Below, piece by piece: positions 41,901 to 49,640 of a stretch of DNA of 64,000 bases. Position 1 is the first letter of the stretch. The number at the start of each line of letters is the position of its first letter. Below the pieces are notes generated by a model that did not search any database, was not told the DNA's origin, and saw only the letters and a list, made by a program, of their open reading frames with translations. Both the position numbers and the translations under genes were made by a program. Origin of the DNA: JAHEKO01 sp965212505 (GTDB taxonomy: Bacteria; Acidobacteriota; Thermoanaerobaculia; Multivoradales; JAHEKO01); contig OZ243123.1 of the NCBI GenBank assembly GCA_965212505.1, positions 4,154,001-4,218,000 of the forward strand, in the 5' to 3' direction.

Positions 41901-43033
41901 GCGTGGTGGCGCAGCTGGGGGCCAGCGGCCTCACCGCGAGTGGGCACACGACAGTGTCAACCGGAGTGCCTGAAACGGTACTCGACCTGGAGTTCGAACA
42001 GGGGCTCACACTAACGGGAGTTGTCCTGCGCCGAGCCGAGCCCGTGACGGGCGCCCCGGTCACCGTCTCTGGAGTTGACATCGGAGCGAGTTCTGGTGGC
42101 ATGACCGACAGCGAGGGTCGTTTCGAAGTTTCGGGCCTCAAGCCTGGGCGTTACCACCTCTCGGTCCAGAACTACCAGACCGGGCTCAACCACCAGGAGG
42201 AGATCGAGGTCCGCGTGGATCAGGACGTGACCATTCGCATCGCCACGGCAGAGGTCACCGGTTGGGTCCGCGACGCCTCAGACTCCCGGCCGATCACCAA
42301 CGCGACGGTGCAGTTGGAATCGCTCGAGCCATCTCCCAACCAACACACCTGGTTCAACGCGTCCGCCATCACCGATTCTGCGGGTTTCTTCAGATTCTCC
42401 GAGGCCAGCGCCGGCAGCTACCGGGCGCTGGTACAGAAGGACGGCTACGGCCCGGGCGAAAGCGCCGTCACGGTGGCCGATGGGAGCGACCAGCCCGGGA
42501 TCGAGATCCTCTTGACGCCCACCGACGGACTCCGCGTCTACGTGACACTCGCCGACGGCCAGCTCGCCGGTAGCTTTGTCGCCACGGTCTTCGACACCGC
42601 CGGCAACCGGGTGACCTATGGCTCCTATTCGAGCGAGGGCGATGGTGGCACCGTGCTCAGCCTCGCGGAAGGGACGTGGGACCTTGTGATCGGCACCGGT
42701 AGTACAGCGGTCGCCGACGTACGGGTCACCGTTCCGAGCCAACCCGTCACCGTAACGCTCCAACCGGAGGCTCGGCTGTCGGTGCGGATTCCGGAGCTCG
42801 ACGGCGACCCGGCGCTCGGAACGGTAAAGATCTTCGACTCGCAGGGCCGCCCGTTCCGCGGAATGATGTGGATCAACAGCCTCAACCAGTGGCCGATGGC
42901 ACAGGGTCGAACGACCGTGACCGGTCTCTCCCCCGGCAGTTGGAGTGTGCACGCCACGACGCCCGACGGCCGCGCGTGGCAGGGACAGGTTCAGCTGGGC
43001 GCCGGCGACAATCCTGAGTTGGTACTGAACTAG
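38945..43033 (+). CDS. Giant secreted carboxypeptidase-regulatory-repeat protein
   Basis: A 1362-residue protein with a signal peptide (LLPTAAAFACGLLAGSLSAQ) and an AAGGGGG ribosome site. It is made of about 13-15 CarboxypepD_reg-like units of 75-95 residues, each opening with a pattern such as LSGVVIDEAGNPISGAEVGA, LVGSVVDQGGLSIAGARVEV or IEGRVTDRNGSPLEGAKVFA and ending with an F/Y-G-L-P-G-Y-strand. No enzymatic domain and no TonB-dependent barrel is attached. It would form a long flexible rod, perhaps an adhesin or a glycan-binding spacer. Sorting at the C-terminus is not evident. The largest gene in the window. Confidence 0.9.
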   Translation: MRRFLLPTAAAFACGLLAGSLSAQLTASGRVTRDGTGVPGVQVQLFAQTNSYRFYGLLDTGKFFPEPVDVVTTRADGSFDVRAPEPGMWHLHVAARGYRPMEFNFWPLLETRRVPDLELVAETPVRVRVADSEGQPFHNALVRASAPPRPERRRMRREYWRPAYRQAFTNADGMAQVGRGADEAVDIYAWAPGHYEAERTSVRTRGADLQLVPGIARSLRVLTPKGAAVESVLVRVAERRWPAGWTDDEGGVSVALGEEDTLKLHVLAADGRRIEKYVQAADWPSDGPLEITLEPRPLYSGRLVDAERQNGIGGAFVWLAGRPVDFVRSDATGGYEIEIESGSRGWLWGAAPGYLNSAAQLGSEGSGPAIELRPTIQLSGVVIDEAGNPISGAEVGASVDMAAGGRRTWEASAWLTPAVTDPAGRFTLSRLDAGVAYMVRAAHPGFAPTELPLANPRTEARNGLELVLEAGRTLVGSVVDQGGLSIAGARVEVKKTVNPNNVRRYMLERSLGSKEPIASFTDEEGRFAVSDLPAGLFEVEISASGHASEELGILEITETTAELDVGEVALGPGFTIEGRVTDRNGSPLEGAKVFASDGVQNARIFVSRIESESPPAMVTDVNGFFSVVDRAEGDKVDLRVEMTGYAENTVRGVTAPTYQPVSIELERASTVRGVVVDAGGAGIADAVVSVQVTRTMGLASSSMSNARASSDGDGRFVIENVNPGELELQVRAEGYVQARIDSLTVEPGRDLDGVRAVLERGATVSGRIRGPSGRPVSGAQVLSMEGRSGFRQTFHGAATSDGEGRYRLDGIPPGSRAITVNHDNHKQMNRTIEVEPGDNVFDISLEGGVTFSGRVVDTAGSPIATADLSLHATSYNFLGNSQGITDSEGQFSLDGLGEGIYSLQVTKEGFASSSLENIEIGPAGLSGYEVRLETGAAIVGRILGLESERVGDVQIYAARPPRGFSPGRANRDGTYRIEDLAPGDYSVVAQLGASGLTASGHTTVSTGVPETVLDLEFEQGLTLTGVVLRRAEPVTGAPVTVSGVDIGASSGGMTDSEGRFEVSGLKPGRYHLSVQNYQTGLNHQEEIEVRVDQDVTIRIATAEVTGWVRDASDSRPITNATVQLESLEPSPNQHTWFNASAITDSAGFFRFSEASAGSYRALVQKDGYGPGESAVTVADGSDQPGIEILLTPTDGLRVYVTLADGQLAGSFVATVFDTAGNRVTYGSYSSEGDGGTVLSLAEGTWDLVIGTGSTAVADVRVTVPSQPVTVTLQPEARLSVRIPELDGDPALGTVKIFDSQGRPFRGMMWINSLNQWPMAQGRTTVTGLSPGSWSVHATTPDGRAWQGQVQLGAGDNPELVLN

Positions 43034-43184
43034 CCGGATTCGAGGCCTCGGCCACCCTCGATCTCAATCACGAGGTCGGGCAGGACGAGGTGCCGATCGA
43101 GCAGGGACCGAGGCGGTCGAAGCCGAGGCCCCAGGGACTGATCGACCGTCGCTTCATCAGCTCCTCCGAGGTTCTGTGGAGCGT

Positions 43185-44528
43185 CTAGCCGATCACGCCA
43201 AGTCCAGCAAGCAGTACCAACGTCACCGCGATCGGAATGACGAACCGAATCAGCGGCCCCCACCACGGCGCGACACGGAAGCGCCCGCCGCCTTCGTTCG
43301 TCTCGTCGCGGAAGCGCTCCCAGCCCCAGACGTAGGCTACGTAGAGCGAGATCAGGATGCCTCCGAGCGCCAGCAGGTAGTCACCCGAAACACGATTGAC
43401 GAAGTCGAAGAGGTTCATCCCCAGAATACGAAACTCCGACCACGGTCCGAGCGACAGGACGATCGGCACCGTGAGCACAAACGACCCGAGCCCTCCCCAG
43501 GTCACCGCCGGCTTCCGCTCTATGGAGCAGGAGTCCATCAGACAGGCGACGAGCACCTCGAACATCGCGATCTGCGACGTGAGACCCGCCACCAGCAGGA
43601 GAAAAAAGAACGCGGTGCCGAAGATCGCACCGCCGGGCATCTGTTCGAAGAGCGCCGCCATGGTGACGAAGAGCAGACCGGGCCCCTGGTCGGGATCCAT
43701 TCCGAAGGCGAACAGCGCAGGGAAGAGGATGAGCCCGGCGACGAAGGCGATGCCGGTATCGAACAGCACGACGATGGCGGCGTTGCCGGGCACGTCGGCC
43801 CCCCGCTGAAGGTAGCTCCCGAGACCAAACGCGACCGCCATGCCGATGCCGATCGAGAAGAACGCCTGGCCGAGCGCCGCCATCACCGCCGCGCCATCGA
43901 GCGCGGAGAAGTCGGGTTTGAGGTACCAGGTCAGGCCAGCGCCGGCCCCTTCGTAGGTCAATCCCCGAATCGCGAGCACCGTCAGAAGGACGACAAGCAG
44001 TGGCATGAGCACCTTGGCCAATCGCTCGATCCCCTTCGCCACCCCCTGCCGCACGACCAGAGCCATGAAGACGATCACCGCGGCCGAGTAGGCAATGATC
44101 GGGCCCGGCGTCGCGACGAACGTCTCGTAGTGCGCACGCGTCTCGGCCGGCGTCGCGCCCAGGCTCGCACCGCTCGCCGTCTTGACCACGTAGGCGACCA
44201 GCCAGGCGATCAACATGACGTAGTACGCGCTGATCAGCACCGCAGCGATCACCCCGAACCAGCCGATGAGGTTCCAGGGGCTCTTCTTCGAGCCGGTGAG
44301 CCGTTCCATCCCGGCGATCGGAGTCAGGCCCGCCTTGCGTCCGAGGCTGATCTCGGCGGTCATCAGCGGGATTCCGATCAGCACCGCAAACGCCACGTAG
44401 ACGATCAGAAAGGCGCCGCCACCGTTCTCGCCGACGAGATACGGGAATCGCCAGATATTTCCTAGCCCGACGGAGAATCCCGCCGTCGCCAGAACGAACC
44501 CCAACCTGCTGCCCCAGGTTTCGCGCAT
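43185..44528 (-). CDS. Sodium-dependent (NSS/SNF) transporter
   Basis: A 447-residue membrane protein with 11-12 helices. The signature GFSVGLGNIWRFPYLVGENG supplies the first sodium and substrate site, followed by GGAFLIVYVAFAVLIGIPL. Helix 6 GQAFFSIGIGMAVAFGLGSY and helix 8 TSQIAMFEVLVACLMD are also present. LeuT-type members import amino acids such as leucine or tyrosine with sodium. The substrate here is unclear. ATG 44528 has no clear ribosome site. Confidence 0.93.
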   Translation of the reverse strand: MRETWGSRLGFVLATAGFSVGLGNIWRFPYLVGENGGGAFLIVYVAFAVLIGIPLMTAEISLGRKAGLTPIAGMERLTGSKKSPWNLIGWFGVIAAVLISAYYVMLIAWLVAYVVKTASGASLGATPAETRAHYETFVATPGPIIAYSAAVIVFMALVVRQGVAKGIERLAKVLMPLLVVLLTVLAIRGLTYEGAGAGLTWYLKPDFSALDGAAVMAALGQAFFSIGIGMAVAFGLGSYLQRGADVPGNAAIVVLFDTGIAFVAGLILFPALFAFGMDPDQGPGLLFVTMAALFEQMPGGAIFGTAFFFLLLVAGLTSQIAMFEVLVACLMDSCSIERKPAVTWGGLGSFVLTVPIVLSLGPWSEFRILGMNLFDFVNRVSGDYLLALGGILISLYVAYVWGWERFRDETNEGGGRFRVAPWWGPLIRFVIPIAVTLVLLAGLGVIG

Positions 44529-44570
44529 TAACTACCGTGGGCGGATACTACTGGAGTCTCGACCGGGCTC

Positions 44571-45989
44571 TCAGCCGCCTTGTTCGTTCACCAAGACGAC
44601 ACGATCGACGCTACCGCCATCCCAGGAGATCCGGAGGGTCGTTCGACGGAACTTGTCGTTCTGAACGAGCCTCATCCTGCCGCGGGGCAGACTCAGCCTG
44701 TGGCGCCCGGAACCGAGCGCCTTGACGGTCGGTTGAGACGAGCCGGACTCGAGGTCGACGGCGCGAATCTCCACGTTCTCAAGCGGCTTTCCGTCGGCAT
44801 CGAGCGCCGAGATCCAAACGCGCGCTCGCGCCTTTGTCTTGGCGGCAAAATCGGGCGCCGCCACCGCAGCGTAGACGAAGCTCTTCAGGTCGTCGCCCCC
44901 CAGGAAGTGGTCGAGGAGATTCCGACCCCCCGGGTTGCGCCAGAGGCTCGAGTGCGGGTACTTCTTCGCACCCCGGTGATAGCCGACCGGCACGTGGTAG
45001 GTGGTCACGTGGTCGCCACGTAGCCACGAGGCGGACCGCCAAGGTGCGGTACCGTCCCCGCCGTCGAGAGCGCCAGGCTCCATGACAGCGGGCGCGTAGG
45101 CGATGCTCTGGCTGTTCCCGGAGCCGGTGATCTTGGCTTGGACCAGCGTTGGGGCGCCCCAGCCGACGACGTTCGTCACCGGCAGTACACGATCGCCGAT
45201 GTCGAAGGTCGGCTTGCGGTGACCGAGGTTGGCACCCGTTTCAGTGGCCCGTTGTCCGAGGACGTGGCGCAGCTCGGGCTTGTACCAGCCGGTCTTGACC
45301 AAGGGGCTGGTCTGCCGGCCGTTTCCGTCGACCACCATATTGAGGTCGTCGCCCTGCGCATCTCTCATGTCGCTATTTGCGGGGTCGGGCGGCAGCAGGT
45401 CGGCCGCGGCCCACGAGTGAGCGATGATGCGCTGCGCCTCGTGCTTCTTGATGGTGAGCATCCCCTCCTTGCCGTCCATGTAGCGCAGCGTCTTGAGCAG
45501 ACCCGCCCAGGGAACGCCAAACGCGATCACCCGTTCGAACATCGCGACCAACGACGGTTTGCGCTCCACGAGGCGTCGGAGCACCAGGCCGCCGGTCGAG
45601 TGGACGATCGCGGTCACCTTCTCTCCGGTCGTTTGGCGGAGCTTCCGTACCGCCTGCTCGAGCCGCAGCTGCATCTCGTCATCCCAGACCGGGCGTCGCC
45701 AGTCGTAGCCGAACTTGACCAGCTCGAGGTCGTAGTCGTCGAGGATGTCGTAGAGGGTGCCGGCCTGTTTGAAGAGCTCGAAGATGAGGATCTTTGCCAG
45801 CCGCTTGACCGGCTCACCCGCGACGATCGGATCCAGCGCCGCCAAATCGTTGGGTCCCTGCAGCTGCCGGAGGAGCTCGTCCGACGGATTGAGCAGCGGC
45901 TTTAGCTTCAGGTAGATCTTCTTGCCATCGTCCCGCGTGTGCAGGTCGGTACCCGGAAAGCCGGGGATAAAGATGACCGGTTTGCCCAT
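44571..45989 (-). CDS. LCAT-like alpha/beta hydrolase
   Basis: A 472-residue protein. ATG 45989 is preceded by GCAGGAGG. The opening PVIFIPGFPGTDLHTRDDGK gives the oxyanion-hole strand, and the nucleophile elbow is AIVHSTGGLVLRRLVER (H-S-T-G-G in place of G-H-S-M-G-G). It then has ERVIAFGVPWAGLLKTLRYM and GDGTAPWRSASWL with the probable Asp, and HSSLWRNPGG with a candidate His. This is the lecithin:cholesterol acyltransferase/phospholipase pattern, without a signal peptide. The C-terminal 90 residues are a separate Ig-like strand domain. The frame is open to 47228, but that part is shadow over the selenoprotein and 8-TM genes. Confidence 0.85.
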   Translation of the reverse strand: MGKPVIFIPGFPGTDLHTRDDGKKIYLKLKPLLNPSDELLRQLQGPNDLAALDPIVAGEPVKRLAKILIFELFKQAGTLYDILDDYDLELVKFGYDWRRPVWDDEMQLRLEQAVRKLRQTTGEKVTAIVHSTGGLVLRRLVERKPSLVAMFERVIAFGVPWAGLLKTLRYMDGKEGMLTIKKHEAQRIIAHSWAAADLLPPDPANSDMRDAQGDDLNMVVDGNGRQTSPLVKTGWYKPELRHVLGQRATETGANLGHRKPTFDIGDRVLPVTNVVGWGAPTLVQAKITGSGNSQSIAYAPAVMEPGALDGGDGTAPWRSASWLRGDHVTTYHVPVGYHRGAKKYPHSSLWRNPGGRNLLDHFLGGDDLKSFVYAAVAAPDFAAKTKARARVWISALDADGKPLENVEIRAVDLESGSSQPTVKALGSGRHRLSLPRGRMRLVQNDKFRRTTLRISWDGGSVDRVVLVNEQGG

Positions 45990-46123
45990 CGTAGAGTCCT
46001 CCTGCCTGGTTAGAGGGACCGAGTTGGCTCTTTGCGCATCCTGATTTGATTGCCCGGCCTCGACACACCACCTCATGTCAAACACCTCCAGACATCGGCG
46101 GCAACGACCACGACGGCGGAGAC

Positions 46124-47125
46124 CTACCCCTCGTGGGTGCTGATCTCGGGGGAGTTCTCCACGGGCCTCTGCTCCCAGCTGCGGACCGAAAGTCCGAGGC
46201 CCAGGAGATAGATCGAGAAGCCTGCGTAGGCTGGGGCAAGGTGGCTGAAGTCGGTGTACCCGATCAAGAAGTGCACTCCGATCGCGGTTCCGAACCCGAA
46301 CAGACCGGCACATGCGAGCGCCTGCGCGAGGGATCGACTCGGGGTGCCGTACCAAACGCAGAAGAGGACCAGCAAACCGCAGGAGGTCAAGCCACCCCCG
46401 AACCCCGCTCGGTCGTGAGCAATGAGGGGAACGAGGCGCGAGTTGAAGGCGTCGAGGGCGGCCGTCGTGACGCGCATGTACTCGAGATCCTGGGGCACGA
46501 AGACGCTGGTCATGCCGACCACCATGATGGTGCTTCCCGCCAGAATCATCCCCGCTCCCGTCCCGAGGAGTAGCGCACGACCCGGCCACGCCCGTCGGCC
46601 CCATGAGTACAGGCTGTTCGAGGCGGCCTTGCCTCTTTCGAGGCGGCGACGCGACAGCACGAGCCCCGTCGCGAAGAGCGGGAGAAGCGCCGCGGTTCCC
46701 ACCCCGTGCCAGGAGTCGAGATAGCCGTAGCCGAGGTAGCTCAGGAAGCTCGCGAAGCCGACCACTCCACTCACGGCGATCGCTCGCCACGCCCAGCGCC
46801 GACCGCGCGCCAGGGGAAACTCGATGAGCCACAGGTAGAGACAGCCGATGGCGATCAGCGATCCTCCAAAGGCGACTCGATCGTGAAACATGAACGCCGC
46901 AACCCGACCTTCGGCGAGTGCCCCCACGTCGTCCGCCGAGGCTCCGAGGAAGTGAATATCGTGTGGGAGAAACTGGCCCGCGGCACTCACGAACAAAGCG
47001 AAGCAACCGGAGAAGACGAGCGCCAGTGCCGTCACGCTGAGGAGCGGCCTGCCATCCTTGACCAGCGCTGTCGGCAAGCCGACGTTCCGGTCGGCCGGCG
47101 ATCGGCCGGAGGCGCCGCGGTCCAT
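46124..47125 (-). CDS. 8-TM membrane protein with internal duplication, unknown function
   Basis: A 333-residue inner-membrane protein with eight predicted helices in two four-helix repeats. The repeats share a polar loop plus helix: MFHDRVAFGGSLIAIGCLYL in the first and IAHDRAGFGGGLTSCGLLVL in the second. Each is preceded by a 'PxD' loop (LPHDIHFLG, VPQDLEYMR) and followed by a Gly-rich helix. The paired HDR-x-x-FGG sites could bind a metal, haem or quinone. ATG 47125 is 2 nt after the stop of the SelW-like gene, with GCGGAG inside that gene's end as ribosome site, so the two are coupled. I do not recognise a characterised family. Confidence 0.8.
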   Translation of the reverse strand: MDRGASGRSPADRNVGLPTALVKDGRPLLSVTALALVFSGCFALFVSAAGQFLPHDIHFLGASADDVGALAEGRVAAFMFHDRVAFGGSLIAIGCLYLWLIEFPLARGRRWAWRAIAVSGVVGFASFLSYLGYGYLDSWHGVGTAALLPLFATGLVLSRRRLERGKAASNSLYSWGRRAWPGRALLLGTGAGMILAGSTIMVVGMTSVFVPQDLEYMRVTTAALDAFNSRLVPLIAHDRAGFGGGLTSCGLLVLFCVWYGTPSRSLAQALACAGLFGFGTAIGVHFLIGYTDFSHLAPAYAGFSIYLLGLGLSVRSWEQRPVENSPEISTHEG

Positions 47126-47127
47126 GC

Positions 47128-47385
47128 CTACTCCGCCCGGCGTTGAATCTCGCCCACGACGGCATCGACTTCCGGGAAGCCGGCGCCGAAGAGGATGCGC
47201 GTCGCGACGTTGCCGCCTCGGTGGGCAATCACCTGGTCGTCGACCAGCACGTCGAACTGGCCGCTCCGATCCGTCGGCGTGAGGATGACGCTCTGGCCGA
47301 GGCGCTCTTCGATGGTGGCGGCGAGACTCGCCGCTCTCGACGGAGAGCGTCCTCAGGTGCGGCAGTAGCGGAGCTCGATTTTCAT
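47128..47385 (-). CDS. selW: Selenoprotein W-like (Rdx family) gene with in-frame TGA for selenocysteine
   Basis: From ATG 47385 the frame reads MKIELRYCRT, then TGA at 47355-47353, then GRSPSRAASLAATIEERLGQ and continues 64 codons to TAG at 47130-47128. The joined 85-residue protein matches the SelT/W/H (Rdx) thioredoxin-like family: YCxxU at the N-terminus, RA-x-x-LA-x-x-I helix, GQFDVLVDDQVIAHR strand pair and a FPEVDAVVGEIQRR C-terminal helix. In Cys homologues the TGA position is the second Cys of CxxC, so selenocysteine fits exactly. Hairpins that could serve as SECIS follow directly. An in-frame ATG at 47397 is an alternative start. It would act as a cytosolic thiol/selenol redox protein. 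Gene prediction that treats TGA as a stop loses it. Confidence 0.85.
47318..47334 (-). promoter_or_regulatory. Candidate bacterial SECIS hairpin
   Basis: On the minus strand GCGGCGA-GTC-TCGCCGC is a perfect 7-bp stem with a 3-nt loop beginning with G. The loop starts 25 nt after the TGA (bases +26 to +28). As I recall the published bacterial SECIS consensus, a loop of 3-14 nt with a G in its first two positions, 16-37 nt after UGA, is required; all are met. Encoded residues here are the protein's own helix, as in real bSECIS elements. Confidence 0.7.
47332..47349 (-). other. Second, overlapping hairpin just after the TGA
   Basis: CGCTCTC-CGTC-GAGAGCG is a perfect 7-bp stem with a 4-nt loop, beginning 3 nt after the TGA. 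It shares three bases with the downstream hairpin, so only one can form fully. It is too close to the TGA to be the canonical SECIS and may help pause ribosomes or compete as a switch. Confidence 0.45.
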
Positions 47386-47411
47386 CAGATCGAGCATACC
47401 GCGCCGCTGGC

Positions 47412-47435
47412 GACCGCCCGGAGAGCCGGGCGGTC
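47412..47435 (-). terminator. Hairpin after the VWFA-related gene
   Basis: GACCGCCCGG pairs perfectly with CCGGGCGGTC over ten bases with a 4-nt loop, 9 nt after the VWFA gene stop on the minus strand. No T-run follows. It separates that gene from the SelW-like gene. Confidence 0.55.
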
Positions 47436-47444
47436 TCGCTTCGC

Positions 47445-49640
47445 TTAGTAGACCCGCACCGGAATCGAGCTGGTCACCTCGTGCCCGCTCGCGTCGCCAC
47501 GCAACGTCACCTCGAGCCGATACTCGCCCGGTGGGGCGTTGCCTGCGGCGAGGGTCGCCGCGACGCGCTCGACACCTTGCACTCCGGTCTCGGAGCGTCG
47601 CTGAACAACCAGGTCCATCTCGTGGGCGGCGCTGCCGTCGACCGGCACCAGTCGACTCTTGCCGCTGAGGCCGCCCTGCTCGAGGTTGTGCGCCACCAGA
47701 AGCAGCGGCACCTGCATACCCGGACGGAGGTACGGTCGCGCGGCCGGAACCAGCCGCTTGCCGCCCACCGCCAACGGGTAGGAGCGCGTCATCCCTTCGA
47801 CGTTGCGCTCCTCACCGACCAGCCAGGTACCGTCGGGCTCGATGAAGAGCGGCGGCGCCAATGCCGGACCGGCGAACGACGGGACTTCGACCTCGGCCAC
47901 GCGCATCCCTGTGGCACCGGTCAGAGCATTCCGAATCAGAACTCTGATCTCGTAGCTCCCGGGCTCGAGCTCCAGGTGTCCGACGAACTTGAAGCCGCGG
48001 CTGTCGAGCGCCGACCGTACCTTGTCCAGTTCGAGCTCGACGGCCTGACCCAGGAAGTCCGCGACCCTGCCTTCGTCGTCGATCGCATAGGCGAAGATCT
48101 CGGTGGGCAGTATCGGGCCCTGATGGCCGCGCAGGAGTGAGTAGCCCTCGATCTCCAGCATGGTCATGACATCGGCCTTGCCGCCCTCCATCTTGAAGGG
48201 CACGGTCAGGAGCGAGGCGTCGAGCGCGCCGCCCTCGCGACCCTCCATCATCAGTTCGATGGTCTTGAAGCGCCGCTCTTCGGCCGTCAGCTCGGCGTAG
48301 CGCCGCGGCGCGTAGTAGCCCGGGCGATGGGAGATCCGGGCGCCCTTCGGCCCGCCCTTGAGCTTCACGCGGATCGGATAGAAGTCGCCGGGAGTGCCGG
48401 GCTCCGTGGTCTGCCAGGAGAGGAGGTAGGTGAGGCTCGTGCGGTCGAGCATCGACTCCATCGCCTGACTCAGGTCGTTGTAGTTCCGGTAGAGCTCGCC
48501 GCCGGTCTGGTCGGCCATTACGAAGAGCGCGTCTTCTCCCGAGCCGCGTCGATCGAAGGAGCCGTCGTCGCGAACTCCGGCGGTATGTACCGCCTGAATG
48601 GTGCAGTCGCAGCGCTTGAACTGGTCGAGCATGTCGAACACACCCTGCTGGGTGCCGAGGTCGCCGTAGCGCTCGTCGTTGTCGACACGCCAGATCTGGC
48701 CGTCGGCCGACTCCTCATTGAGCTGAGCGATGCGCCCGGTGTCGTCTGTGCCCAGAAGACTCGAGCTGTCGAAGCCCTCGGAGAAGAAGACCACGTGCTT
48801 GCGCCCCTGAACCGACGCCAGATGGTTGGCGAGTTCGCCGAGAGAGCCGCTCATGGCGAGGATCTTGTTCCGCACCTGGGAGCGCCCGGCGATACCGCTC
48901 ATCGCACCCTGATCTTTGAGCGCGTTCAGGTAGTCGGAGTTGGCGAAGAGCGTGGTCTCGTAGCCGTTGGAGCGCTCCGGATTCTCGTCTTTAGGCGTCG
49001 ATCGCTCGAGGTCGCCTTGGAAGCCTCCGTTCTGCATGACCTGCCGAAAATCGGCCAGCACGATGCCGAGCGGGTCGTGAACACGCTGGCCCTCCTCGAG
49101 GTGTCCGAGTGTGGAGAGCGCCAGTTCGATCTGATTACGATCCGAGGTGAAGCCGAGCACGACGTTTGCGCCGCCCACCTCGGAGTACGTCGCCACGCCC
49201 ACGAGATCGGTCGGATGGAGGCCGTCGAGCACCAGCTTGTGGGCAGCAATCTGCGACTTGATGATGCCGGCCGGCTCCGAGAAGGAGAGGTCGAAGAGCA
49301 GGAGGAAATGCCGACGGGCGACAACCGGCAGCGCCGCGGGCGTTGCCGCCTGCACGGAGGTGATGGTCGAGAGGTCCACGACTTCGAAATCGAGGAGCTT
49401 CTGCTTCTTGCGATCGACGATCAGTTCGAAGTCGCTGCTCTTGAGACCTCGGACCGGCTCGCCCTTGTGGGTAACGTGGACGGGAACCTCGATCACAACG
49501 ACGTCGGTGGCGCCCTCGAAGGTCTCCGATTGAGCGCCGGCAGGCAGTGTCGACACCAGGCCGCTCACAACGAGCAGCGCGACGAGGGGGCTCGACCGAC
49601 GACGGAAGTTCTTCTGCGAATTCGAGAATCTCAGAAACAT
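47445..49640 (-). CDS. Secreted VWFA-related protein (acidobacterial type)
   Basis: A 731-residue protein with a signal peptide (SSPLVALLVVSGLVSTLPAG). It opens VVVIEVPVHVTHKGEPVRGL and KSSDFELIVDRKKQKLLDFE, the usual prelude of the VWFA-related family that is greatly expanded in Acidobacteriota. The von Willebrand A domain carries the metal-site DxSxS as LLLFDLSFSEPAG, then VFFSEGFDSSS and FVMADQTGGELYRNYNDL. The C-terminal third has beta-sandwich domains. It probably mediates metal-dependent protein binding at the surface. GGAGAT precedes ATG 49640. Confidence 0.9.
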   Translation of the reverse strand: MFLRFSNSQKNFRRRSSPLVALLVVSGLVSTLPAGAQSETFEGATDVVVIEVPVHVTHKGEPVRGLKSSDFELIVDRKKQKLLDFEVVDLSTITSVQAATPAALPVVARRHFLLLFDLSFSEPAGIIKSQIAAHKLVLDGLHPTDLVGVATYSEVGGANVVLGFTSDRNQIELALSTLGHLEEGQRVHDPLGIVLADFRQVMQNGGFQGDLERSTPKDENPERSNGYETTLFANSDYLNALKDQGAMSGIAGRSQVRNKILAMSGSLGELANHLASVQGRKHVVFFSEGFDSSSLLGTDDTGRIAQLNEESADGQIWRVDNDERYGDLGTQQGVFDMLDQFKRCDCTIQAVHTAGVRDDGSFDRRGSGEDALFVMADQTGGELYRNYNDLSQAMESMLDRTSLTYLLSWQTTEPGTPGDFYPIRVKLKGGPKGARISHRPGYYAPRRYAELTAEERRFKTIELMMEGREGGALDASLLTVPFKMEGGKADVMTMLEIEGYSLLRGHQGPILPTEIFAYAIDDEGRVADFLGQAVELELDKVRSALDSRGFKFVGHLELEPGSYEIRVLIRNALTGATGMRVAEVEVPSFAGPALAPPLFIEPDGTWLVGEERNVEGMTRSYPLAVGGKRLVPAARPYLRPGMQVPLLLVAHNLEQGGLSGKSRLVPVDGSAAHEMDLVVQRRSETGVQGVERVAATLAAGNAPPGEYRLEVTLRGDASGHEVTSSIPVRVY

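Noticed and set aside
43044..43130. GGCCTCGGC ... GCCGAGGCC inverted repeat between the repeat protein and the NSS gene
   Set aside because: The 69-nt loop makes it a poor terminator; chance is likely at this GC content.
43176..44465. 429-codon plus-strand frame
   Set aside because: Antisense to the NSS transporter, rich in Arg/Glu/His/Asp with no domain.
46076..46081. TTGACA -35 box before the LCAT-like gene (minus strand)
   Set aside because: No -10 box at 16-18 bp; the nearest A/T-rich hexamer is 24 bp away.
45990..47228. Upstream extension of the LCAT-like frame
   Set aside because: It crosses the 8-TM and SelW-like genes out of frame with Arg-rich sequence; ATG 45989 has a proper ribosome site.
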